NCBI GenBank assembly: GCA_021783895.1
Contig: JAJXTJ010000042.1
Coordinates: forward strand, 1 to 7,832
Source: Pseudomonadota bacterium
Lineage (GTDB): Bacteria > Pseudomonadota > Gammaproteobacteria > Burkholderiales > Sulfuricellaceae
Direction of reading: 5' to 3'
DNA length: 7,832 nt
Below the pieces are notes generated by a model, which did not search any database, had not been told where the DNA came from, and saw nothing but the letters and a program-made list of their open reading frames with translations. Below, piece after piece: positions 1-6,202 of the stretch; position 1 is the first letter of the stretch, and each line of letters starts with the position of its first letter. The position numbers and the translations under genes are program-made.

Positions 1-2
1 GC

Positions 3-1481
3 TGTTTCTTTATCGGAATAGGCCACTTTCCCCTGTTCGATCTCGACGGGTGCGCTTTCAGCGAAGCCACGCGCGAGATGCTGTCTAGCGGCCATTACTT
101 GTCCACCACGCTTAACGGCGAGCCGCGCTATGACAAACCGATCCTGATCTACTGGCTGCAGGCGGCCAGTGTTTCCCTGTTCGGCATCAAGGAATTCGCC
201 TTCCGCCTGCCCTCCGCCCTGGCGGGCAGCGGCTGGGTGATATTGACTTATCTGTTCGTGCGCCGCACTGTCAACGCCCGGCAGGCGCTGGCAGCGGGAA
301 TCATCACCGCGAGCGCGCTGGCGGTTTCCATCATCGTCAAGGTGGCCACCGCCGATGCCCTGCTCAACCTGCTGATCAGCGCCACGATGTTCAGCGCCTA
401 CCTGTTCCTGCGCTTTCACGAACGCAAATACCTGTACCTCGCTTTTGCCGCCATGGGCTTGGGCTTCCTGACCAAGGGGCCGGTTGCCGTGATTATCCCG
501 GGCATGGTGACTTTCCTCTACAGCCTGCTGCGCAAGGATCTCAAGGGTTGGCTCGCGCTGGCGCTGGACTGGCGCGGCATTGCCCTGTTTGTCGCCATTG
601 CGGCCCCGTGGTATGTGACGCAATATGCGGTGGAAGGCGACGGCTTTTTCCGCGCCTTTTTTCTCAAGCACAACATCGACCGCTTCGCCGCGCCGATGGA
701 GAGTCATAGCGGCAATTATTTTTACTATGTTCCCGTGCTGCTGCTGAGCGTGTTGCCTTACACTACGGTTTTGTTCAAGGTTTTCGCGCAGTGGCGCCGG
801 ATCGTCAAGGACGACTTGCAGCTTTTCCTGCTGCTGTGGTTCGTCACCGTCTTCGTGCTCTTCTCGCTTTCCGCCACCAAGCTGCCCCATTACCTGATTT
901 ACGGCTATTCCGGCGTTTTCATCCTGATGGCGGTCTACCTGGATGAACTGCGCTCGCGCTTTCTCGCTTTCCTGCCGCTGCTGCTGTTGCTTGCCGTGCT
1001 GCTGTTCCTGCCGTCTGTGATCGAAGCCGCCATCCCGCATATCCACAAACCCTATTACCGGGATATGCTTGCCGCCACCCGGCAATCGTTGAGCAGTTGG
1101 TATTACCCCTTCTTTGCGGGATTCGCCCTGCTCACCCTGTATTTCATGGCGGAGAAGCGATTCGCCCTGGGCGCCAAACTGCTGGCGAGCGGCGTCATTC
1201 TGGCGACCGCCTTTTCACTGCTGCTCCTGCCCCTGTTCGGCGGCATGCAGCAGGGGCCGATCAAGGAAGCCGCGCTGCTGGCGCGCGACCGTGGCTACAC
1301 GGTCGTGATGTGGGGGCTCAACATGCCGAGCTTCAGCGTCTACAGCCAGCGCATCGTGGAAAAACGCGACCCGCGCCGAGGCGACATCGTGATCACCCAG
1401 ACCAACCGCCTGGCCGGGTTGCACGCCTATGAAACGCTCTACAGCAAGAACGGCATCGCCCTGGTCAGGGTAAACGAATAA
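3..1481 (+). CDS. ArnT/PMT-like glycosyltransferase (GT-C fold), 5' end cut by window edge
   Basis: This is an integral inner-membrane glycosyltransferase of the ArnT / dolichyl-phosphate-mannose mannosyltransferase type (GT39/GT83-like). The family moves a sugar from a polyprenyl phosphate to lipid A or another acceptor on the periplasmic side. The frame is open from base 3, so the first ATG at 78 is not the start: the family's first periplasmic loop is encoded before it, with a SEATREML segment at 60-83 followed by NGEPRYDKP and YWLQ. The visible part is 492 residues with many hydrophobic segments, and a conserved KLPHY motif is encoded at about 879-893. The C-terminal part resembles a soluble periplasmic domain. 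An oddity: the loop-1 acidic motif reads DLDG (39-50), where family members usually have a D-E pair. The PAP2 gene follows after 5 bases, suggesting one operon. The family call is firm; the sugar and acceptor are unknown. Confidence 0.88.
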   Translation, partial: CFFIGIGHFPLFDLDGCAFSEATREMLSSGHYLSTTLNGEPRYDKPILIYWLQAASVSLFGIKEFAFRLPSALAGSGWVILTYLFVRRTVNARQALAAGIITASALAVSIIVKVATADALLNLLISATMFSAYLFLRFHERKYLYLAFAAMGLGFLTKGPVAVIIPGMVTFLYSLLRKDLKGWLALALDWRGIALFVAIAAPWYVTQYAVEGDGFFRAFFLKHNIDRFAAPMESHSGNYFYYVPVLLLSVLPYTTVLFKVFAQWRRIVKDDLQLFLLLWFVTVFVLFSLSATKLPHYLIYGYSGVFILMAVYLDELRSRFLAFLPLLLLLAVLLFLPSVIEAAIPHIHKPYYRDMLAATRQSLSSWYYPFFAGFALLTLYFMAEKRFALGAKLLASGVILATAFSLLLLPLFGGMQQGPIKEAALLARDRGYTVVMWGLNMPSFSVYSQRIVEKRDPRRGDIVITQTNRLAGLHAYETLYSKNGIALVRVNE

Positions 1482-1486
1482 GCGGC

Positions 1487-2278
1487 ATGAATTTCCTCTC
1501 TCCTACCCCCTGCCCAATTTCCTGGCGCGAGCCGCGCGTCTGGCTGGTGCCGCTGCTCGCATTCGCCGGCATAGCCGTACTCATTGCCAGCGACACCAAC
1601 CGCAGCCTGTTCCTGTATCTCAATGGCATGGGCGCGCTGGCCAGCGATGTGCTGTGGGAGAACCTGACCGTACTGGGCAGCACCCTGGTCGGATTGACCA
1701 TGCTGGCCCCGCTGATCGGACGTCGGCCGGATATCCTCTGGTCGCTTGCGCTCGCCGCCATCCTTGCCACCCTGTGGGTGCATGGCCTGAAAGGCCCGAT
1801 CGGCGAGCTACGCCCGCCGGCGGTGATCTCTCCCGAACTGCTGCATGTCATCGGCCCTGCGTACCACTACGGTTCATTCCCCTCGGGTCACAGCACCACG
1901 ATTTTCACCGTGGCAGGCATCCTCAGCCTGTACCTCAGGCGAAGCGCCCTGATCTGGCTGGTGGCCGCCGCCCTTCTGGTCGGCCTTTCGCGCATCGCGG
2001 TCGGCGTGCACTGGCCGCTCGACGTGCTCGGCGGCGCTTTCGGCGGTTGGCTTTCGGCGGTGTTCGGCACCCTGCTCGCGCAACGCTGGCGCTGGGGAGT
2101 AAGCCGTTCCGGAAAATGGATATTGGGACTGGCGCTGGCCGCCTGCACGCTGGCCCTGCTGATTTCGCCCGACGCCAGCTATCCCGATACGATTATGTTT
2201 CAACGGTTGCTGGCGCTGATCTGCCTGCTTCCGGCTATACAGTTAGCTTTCACTCGCAAATGGCGCAAGGAAGGCTAA
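1487..2278 (+). CDS. PAP2-family membrane phosphatase
   Basis: A 263-residue membrane phosphatase of the PAP2 (type 2 phosphatidic acid phosphatase) superfamily. All three signature motifs are present and intact: K102-x6-R109-P110, P132-SGH-135, and S168-R169-x3-G173-x-H175-x3-D179, with H135 and H175 as the expected catalytic histidines. About six hydrophobic segments flank them, as in LpxE, PgpB and BcrC-type enzymes, which remove phosphates from lipid A, phosphatidylglycerol phosphate or undecaprenyl diphosphate on the outer face of the inner membrane. The start lies 5 bases after the stop of the upstream ArnT-like gene, and no strong Shine-Dalgarno sequence is visible, which suggests translational coupling. 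The context, between two ArnT-like genes, points to carrier-lipid recycling or lipid A phosphate editing. The sequence alone does not tell which. Confidence 0.9.
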   Translation: MNFLSPTPCPISWREPRVWLVPLLAFAGIAVLIASDTNRSLFLYLNGMGALASDVLWENLTVLGSTLVGLTMLAPLIGRRPDILWSLALAAILATLWVHGLKGPIGELRPPAVISPELLHVIGPAYHYGSFPSGHSTTIFTVAGILSLYLRRSALIWLVAAALLVGLSRIAVGVHWPLDVLGGAFGGWLSAVFGTLLAQRWRWGVSRSGKWILGLALAACTLALLISPDASYPDTIMFQRLLALICLLPAIQLAFTRKWRKEG

Positions 2279-2308
2279 ACCGGGTAGCGCATGGTCGCAG
2301 AGAATTTC

Positions 2309-2337
2309 TTGATTTCAGGCACTCATCTAAGTATCAT
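2309..2337 (+). promoter_or_regulatory. Predicted sigma-70 promoter of the toxin-antitoxin pair
   Basis: A -35 box TTGATT (2309-2314; 4 of 6 consensus) and a -10 box TATCAT (2332-2337; 5 of 6) are separated by exactly 17 bases. They lie in the AT-rich 96-base gap between the PAP2 stop and the antitoxin start. Transcription would begin near 2344, giving a leader of about 30 bases with an AGGAA ribosome site at 2363-2367. TATCA occurs twice (2332-2336 and 2338-2342) over the -10 box, a possible binding site for the antitoxin, which in this class usually represses its own promoter. Only 11 bases separate the toxin from the second arnT-like gene and no terminator is seen, so this promoter may also feed the downstream sugar genes. 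Confidence 0.55.
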
Positions 2338-2374
2338 TATCAGTACCAAATAAAGTGCAGACAGGAACCCACTC

Positions 2375-2638
2375 ATGAATACCCTACCCGCTCAGGAGAT
2401 CAAACGGCGCGGCATTGCCGCTGTGGATGATCTTATAGCAACAGGGGATGTGCATATCATCAAAAATAATCAACCCCAGTACGTGGTGCTCTCGGAAGCG
2501 CGGTACCGGGAATTGATCGAGGCGCAAGACGAGGCTTACGTAGCACGGGTGCTTGCATCGCTGGAAGACTACAAGGCGGGCCGAGTGAAGCGAGGCACGG
2601 CGAATGACTTGATTAAAGAACTAGGCCTGGAAGACTGA
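2375..2638 (+). CDS. Type II antitoxin, Phd/YefM or RelB-like
   Basis: An 87-residue antitoxin. The N-terminal half (residues 8-47: KRRGIAAVDDLI, then a strand, then PQYVVLSEARYREL) has the Phd/YefM/RelB pattern of a small DNA-binding dimerisation domain in which a strand of the 'xxPxxVxLS' type precedes a Y-x-x-L helix. The charged C-terminal half (about 50-87) would be the tail that wraps the toxin. A good ribosome site (AGGAA, 2363-2367) stands 7 bases before the ATG, and a predicted promoter lies just upstream. The toxin gene starts 3 bases after the stop. Base composition is visibly lower in GC, with AT-ended codons such as ATA and AAT, unlike the flanking sugar genes; this fits acquisition by transfer. 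The function as the cognate antitoxin of the next gene is inferred from order and family. Confidence 0.85.
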   Translation: MNTLPAQEIKRRGIAAVDDLIATGDVHIIKNNQPQYVVLSEARYRELIEAQDEAYVARVLASLEDYKAGRVKRGTANDLIKELGLED

Positions 2639-2641
2639 GGC

Positions 2642-2917
2642 ATGTACGCGCTTGTCTGGACGGCGCGGTTTACGCGATCGGCAAAAAAATTCGCCGATCG
2701 CCATGGTGAATTGCGGACAAAGTTTTCCAACATCCTGCGCGATCTGGAAAACGACCCTTTCCAGCCACACCTGAAATATCACCACCTCGGCGGCAAGCTC
2801 AAGGGCATTCAGGCCGTCAGCATCACCGATAGCTATCGAATCTCATTGACCGTTGCTATTACTGACAAGGAAATCATTTTGCTGGATGTCGGTAGCCATG
2901 ATGAAGTGTACCGGTAA
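2642..2917 (+). CDS. Type II toxin, RelE/ParE superfamily (RelE/StbE-like)
   Basis: A 91-residue toxin of the RelE/ParE superfamily. These are ribosome-dependent mRNA endonucleases or, in the ParE branch, gyrase inhibitors. Family landmarks are the start VWTARFTRSAKKF (residues 5-17), the helix followed by NDPF (37-40), HHLGGKLKG (47-55), D-SYRI (63-67) and the C-terminal strand LLDVGSHDEVYR (80-91). The LDxGxHDEVYR ending is typical of the RelE/StbE or YafQ-like mRNA interferase group, so RNA cleavage is more likely than gyrase poisoning, though no test is possible here. Length is normal and the frame is intact. It lies 3 bases after the antitoxin stop, with GGAAG and GAGG purine runs around the junction, so the two are probably co-translated. 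Confidence 0.87.
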   Translation: MYALVWTARFTRSAKKFADRHGELRTKFSNILRDLENDPFQPHLKYHHLGGKLKGIQAVSITDSYRISLTVAITDKEIILLDVGSHDEVYR

Positions 2918-2928
2918 CATTAAAATTC

Positions 2929-4701
2929 ATGACTCTTGATTTCTTTAATCGGCGACGCTTCTGGTTGCTGCTCACCCTGCTGATGACTGCGGTCTGGTTC
3001 GGCAATATCGAATATCGCAAGCTGGTCAGGCCGGACGAAGGCCGCTATGCGGAAATTGCCCGTGAAATGGCCGCCAGCGGCGACTGGATTACGCCGCGTC
3101 TGAACGGCATCAAATACTTTGAGAAACCCGCTCTGCAATACTGGGTCACGGCAGGCGCTTACCGCTTGTTCGGCGAACACAACTGGACGGCGCGGCTATG
3201 GAGTGCGCTGACCGGGTTTCTCGGCATCTTCTTCACCGCCTTCGCCGCCCGCCGCCTGTTCGGTCGCGAGGCCGGCCTGTCAAGCGCCGCAGTACTCGGG
3301 AGCAGCCTGCTGTATGCCCTGATCGGTCACATGAACTCCCTGGACATGGGGATAACTTTTTTCATGGGAGGAGCGCTGATGAGTTTCCTGCTGGCGCAGC
3401 AGGATGCGGCCAGCGCACGCTCCAACCGCCTGTGGATGCACGTTGCCTGGGCTGCCCTGGCGTTTTCCGTCCTGAGCAAGGGATTGATAGGCATCGTTCT
3501 GCCGGGCGCGGTGCTGGTGCTTTACACTTTGATCGAGCGTGATTTCGGCTTGTGGAAAAGGCTGCATCTATTCAGCGGAATAGCGCTTTTCATGGCCATC
3601 GCCGCGCCCTGGTTTGTCACGGTATCGGTCGTCAACCCCGAATTTTTCCATTTCTTCTTCATTCATGAGCATTTCGAGCGCTTCCTGACCAAAATTCACG
3701 GACGCTACGAACCGTGGTGGTGGTTTATCCCCATGCTTGTCGCCGGCATCCTGCCCTGGCTCATCCCCATGATCGATTCTCTGGCGCACGCCTGGAAGGT
3801 CGAGACGTCGAGCCCTCTCCCCAACCCACTCCCTGCACCCGCAAGGAATGTCCCCGCCGAGAGCGGCAGCAAAGCTGCTCGCTCTGGCGAGACGGGAGAG
3901 GGGGCAGATGTGTCGCTGCGCGACGTTTGCCATAATGGATTCAAGCCAAAACGTTTCTTGCTGATCTGGGCAGTGTTCATTTTCGTTTTCTTTTCCCTCT
4001 CCGACTCCAAACTCCCCTCCTACATTCTGCCGATATTCCCGGCACTGGCGCTGCTGATCGGCGAACGCCTCAGCCGCATCGACGGACGCCGTTTATTCTG
4101 GCAAATATTGCCAATAGCATTCCTGGCTGCGGCCGGCCTGTTATTGGCCCCCAAAACGGTGCGTTTTGCCGGCAACGAACTAATGCGGGGGCAATATGCC
4201 ATATTCGCCCACTGGGTGCTGGCTGCGTCCGCCATCTGGCTGGTCGGAACGGTAGGCGCCCTATTGCTGAGTTGCCGCGATAAAGTGCGCGGCGCGATCA
4301 TCGTCCTCGCGTGCAGCAGCCTGATCGCCGCCCAGGTTCTCATGACCGGGCACGACAGCCTGTCGGCGACACGTTCCGACTATGCCATCGCCGAACAGAT
4401 CAAGCCCTATCTGCGTCCCGGCGCGCCTTTCTACAGTCTGGAAGGCTATGACCAGACACTGACCTTCTACCTCAAGCGCACCGTGACCCTGGTCGCCTAT
4501 CAGGACGAAATGGCCTTCGGCATCGCCCAGGAACCGGACAAATGGCTGCCGACCATCGAGTCCTTCAAGCAGGCCTGGGTTCGGCAACCCTATGCCCTGG
4601 CGATCATGCCGAACAACACCTACCAGCAACTCTCCCAGCAAGGACTGCCGATGCGGGTTATCGCCCACAGCATCGACAAGACAGCGGTAAGGACATTATG
4701 A
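2929..4701 (+). CDS. arnT: ArnT-like lipid-linked sugar transferase with an in-frame repeat insertion
   Basis: A 590-residue polytopic membrane glycosyltransferase of the ArnT/PMT type. ArnT moves 4-amino-4-deoxy-L-arabinose from undecaprenyl phosphate to lipid A phosphates in the periplasm. Seen here: TM1 at about 10-27; the first periplasmic loop with intact acidic pair D36-E37 in RPDEGRYAEIAREM; LNG and YFEKPALQYW (59-72); many hydrophobic segments; the S-KLPSYILP motif (360-368); and a soluble C-terminal domain from about 475. Residues about 295-327 are odd: a Pro, Gly and Ser-rich loop translated from a palindromic repeat. The LP-to-KLP interval is 89 residues here against 45 in the upstream paralogue. 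There is no clear Shine-Dalgarno sequence, and the gene begins 11 bases after the toxin. Its stop overlaps the next start (ATGA). Placement with ArnE/F-, B- and C-like genes supports the ArnT role; the exact sugar is inferred. Confidence 0.87.
   Translation: MTLDFFNRRRFWLLLTLLMTAVWFGNIEYRKLVRPDEGRYAEIAREMAASGDWITPRLNGIKYFEKPALQYWVTAGAYRLFGEHNWTARLWSALTGFLGIFFTAFAARRLFGREAGLSSAAVLGSSLLYALIGHMNSLDMGITFFMGGALMSFLLAQQDAASARSNRLWMHVAWAALAFSVLSKGLIGIVLPGAVLVLYTLIERDFGLWKRLHLFSGIALFMAIAAPWFVTVSVVNPEFFHFFFIHEHFERFLTKIHGRYEPWWWFIPMLVAGILPWLIPMIDSLAHAWKVETSSPLPNPLPAPARNVPAESGSKAARSGETGEGADVSLRDVCHNGFKPKRFLLIWAVFIFVFFSLSDSKLPSYILPIFPALALLIGERLSRIDGRRLFWQILPIAFLAAAGLLLAPKTVRFAGNELMRGQYAIFAHWVLAASAIWLVGTVGALLLSCRDKVRGAIIVLACSSLIAAQVLMTGHDSLSATRSDYAIAEQIKPYLRPGAPFYSLEGYDQTLTFYLKRTVTLVAYQDEMAFGIAQEPDKWLPTIESFKQAWVRQPYALAIMPNNTYQQLSQQGLPMRVIAHSIDKTAVRTL
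3813..3902. repeat. Palindromic repeat element inside the second arnT-like gene
   Basis: The outer arms CCCTCTCCC (3813-3821) and GGGAGAGGG (3894-3902) are a perfect 9-bp inverted repeat. Between them lies a strong hairpin: GAGCGGCAGC (3861-3870), an AAA loop, then GCTGC-T-CGCTC (3874-3884) with one bulged T. It extends through CGCC (3855-3858) pairing with GGCG (3886-3889). CCCTCTCCC/GGGAGAGGG palindromes are a common form of dispersed intergenic repeat in proteobacteria, which is the basis for calling this a mobile or dispersed element. The exact ends are not visible and no target duplication was recognised. It is read through in frame by the host gene. Confidence 0.7.
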
Positions 4702-5069
4702 ACCTGCTCAGTTTTTCCCTGATTCTGTTCGGCGTACTGCTGAATGCCTCCGCCCAATTGCTCCTCAAGGCCGGCACCAACGCCGTCGGCCATTTCGCCT
4801 TCAGCCGCGACAACATCCTGCCTGTCGGCTGGCAGCTCGCTACCGAGCCGCACATCATGGGAGGGCTCTCATTTTATGTCATCAGCGTGGTGGTGTGGAT
4901 CATGGCGCTGTCGAGGGTGGAGGTCAGCATCGCTTATCCGATGCTGTCGATCGGCTATGTGGTCAACGCCCTCGCCGCGTGGTGGCTGTTCGGCGAGGCC
5001 GTTTCGGTCACCCGCATGATCGGCATCGGCATTATAATTGTCGGCGTTTACGTCGTTGCGAGAAGCTAA
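4698..5069 (+). CDS. SMR/EamA small membrane transporter, ArnE/ArnF-like flippase
   Basis: A 123-residue protein with four predicted membrane helices (about 4-24, 54-71, 78-98 and 104-121), the size and fold of the small multidrug resistance/EamA group. The IAYPMLS motif (78-84) and the following aromatic/Ala helix ending in GE (99-100) match ArnE/ArnF, the pair thought to flip undecaprenyl-phosphate-aminoarabinose to the periplasmic face. Only one subunit is present here, so a homodimer or a partner elsewhere must be assumed. The start at 4698 is chosen because the ATG overlaps the arnT-like stop (ATGA) and has TAAGGA 4 bases upstream; a longer upstream reading of the frame lies within the arnT-like gene and has no membrane-protein character before this Met. 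Operon position between ArnT- and ArnB-like genes supports the flippase role. Confidence 0.82.
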   Translation: MNLLSFSLILFGVLLNASAQLLLKAGTNAVGHFAFSRDNILPVGWQLATEPHIMGGLSFYVISVVVWIMALSRVEVSIAYPMLSIGYVVNALAAWWLFGEAVSVTRMIGIGIIIVGVYVVARS

Positions 5070-5077
5070 TTTCTAAA

Positions 5078-6202
5078 ATGAACTACCTACCCTTTACCAA
5101 ACCGACTCTCGACGAAGCCACCATCCAGGGCGTGGTCGAAGTGCTCCGCTCCGGCTGGCTGGCCACCGGTCCCAACGTGCAGGCGCTGGAAAAAGCGCTG
5201 TCGGACTACCTGGGCGGACGCATCGTGCGCACCCTCACCTCCGCCACCGGCGGGCTGGAAGTGGCTTTGCAGGTTTGCGGCATCGGCCCTGGCGACGAGG
5301 TGATCACGCCGGCAATGAGCTTCGCTGCCACGCCGAATGTGATTCTGCGGGTCGGCGCCAAACCGGTGTTCGTCGATGTCGGCCTCACCAGCCGCAATAT
5401 CGACCTCAACCAGGTTGAAGCCGCGATCACGCCGAGGACGAAAGCCATCATGCCGGTGCATTTCGCCGGCCTGCCGGTGGACATGGATGCGCTTTACGAC
5501 CTCGCCCAGCGCCACAAGCTGCGCATCGTCGAGGACGCCGCCCACGCCATCGGATCAAGCTGGTTGGGCAAGAAAATCGGCAGCTTCGGCGACATCGTTT
5601 CGTTCAGCTTCCACCCCAACAAGAACATGACCACCATCGAGGGCGGCGCGCTGTCCTTCGCCAATGCCGAAGACGCGAAAAAATTCGACCTGCTGCGTTT
5701 CCACGGCATTTCGCGCGATGCCGAAGGCAACATGGACGTCTCCGTGCCCGGCGGCAAATACAACCTGTCCGACGTGGCGGCGCGCGTCGGCGTCGGCCAG
5801 CTGCCGCTGCTGGACGGCTTCAACGCCAAGCGGCGCGAACTGGTGGCGCATTACTTCCGGCACTTCGCCAGCGACCCGGACTGCCTGCTGCCCAGCCACA
5901 GCGACGAGGGCCACAGCTGGCACATGTTCGCCCCGCTGCTGCCGCTCGACCAGCTCAGCATCAGCCGCAAACAGTTCATCGAAGCCATGCACCAGCGGGG
6001 GCTGGGTGTCGGCATCCATTACCCGGCGCTGCACCTGTTCAGCCTTTACCGCGAGCAAGGCTACCGGGAAGGCGACTTCCCCAACGCGGAAAGAATCGGT
6101 CGCGAAACCGTCACCCTGCCCTTGTTCCCGGCAATGACGCTCGCCGACGTGGAGCGGGTATGCGACGCAGTCAGGGAAATCATCGAGACCACCAGGAAAT
6201 GA
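5078..6202 (+). CDS. arnB: ArnB-like PLP-dependent sugar aminotransferase (DegT/DnrJ/EryC1/StrS)
   Basis: A 374-residue cytosolic aminotransferase of the DegT/DnrJ/EryC1/StrS family. ArnB converts UDP-4-keto-pentose to UDP-4-amino-4-deoxy-L-arabinose using glutamate. Landmarks: LPFTKP near the N-terminus (4-9), SGWLATGP (25-32), SATGGLEVAL (55-64), GDEVITP (72-78), ITPRTKAIMPVHFAG (117-131), EDAAHAIGS with PLP-ring contacts D153 and H156 (152-160), the Schiff-base lysine K182 in SFHPNKNMT followed by EGG (188-190), FHG (208-210), and YNLSD (228-232). Length is close to E. coli ArnB. The start at 5078 gives the family N-terminus, 8 bases after the upstream stop; the ribosome site is weak. Its stop overlaps the arnC-like start. 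Related enzymes in this family act on other 4-keto sugars, so substrate identity rests on the neighbours. Confidence 0.87.
   Translation: MNYLPFTKPTLDEATIQGVVEVLRSGWLATGPNVQALEKALSDYLGGRIVRTLTSATGGLEVALQVCGIGPGDEVITPAMSFAATPNVILRVGAKPVFVDVGLTSRNIDLNQVEAAITPRTKAIMPVHFAGLPVDMDALYDLAQRHKLRIVEDAAHAIGSSWLGKKIGSFGDIVSFSFHPNKNMTTIEGGALSFANAEDAKKFDLLRFHGISRDAEGNMDVSVPGGKYNLSDVAARVGVGQLPLLDGFNAKRRELVAHYFRHFASDPDCLLPSHSDEGHSWHMFAPLLPLDQLSISRKQFIEAMHQRGLGVGIHYPALHLFSLYREQGYREGDFPNAERIGRETVTLPLFPAMTLADVERVCDAVREIIETTRK

Noticed and set aside
78..80. ATG at 78 as the start of the first gene
   Set aside because: The frame is open to the window edge and codons before it encode the conserved first loop of the ArnT family, so the true start is upstream of the window.
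1654..2430. 258-codon open frame overlapping the PAP2 gene
   Set aside because: It is a +1-type shadow rich in Arg, Pro and Ala, overlaps the intact PAP2 motifs and runs into the antitoxin gene.
3855..3889. Strong hairpin in the second arnT-like gene as a terminator or attenuator
   Set aside because: No T-run follows and the coding frame continues with conserved family motifs beyond it.
4542..4697. Upstream extension of the SMR-like gene
   Set aside because: The extra 52 residues are hydrophilic, overlap the arnT-like gene, and the ATG at 4698 has a good ribosome site and a standard ATGA overlap.
4895..5077. Upstream extension of the arnB-like gene
   Set aside because: It overlaps the SMR-like gene in another frame and encodes sequence unlike any aminotransferase N-terminus; 5078 gives the family start.
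6160..6198. Upstream extension of the arnC-like gene
   Set aside because: The 13 added residues are read within the arnB-like gene; the ATG at 6199 overlaps its stop and gives the normal N-terminus.
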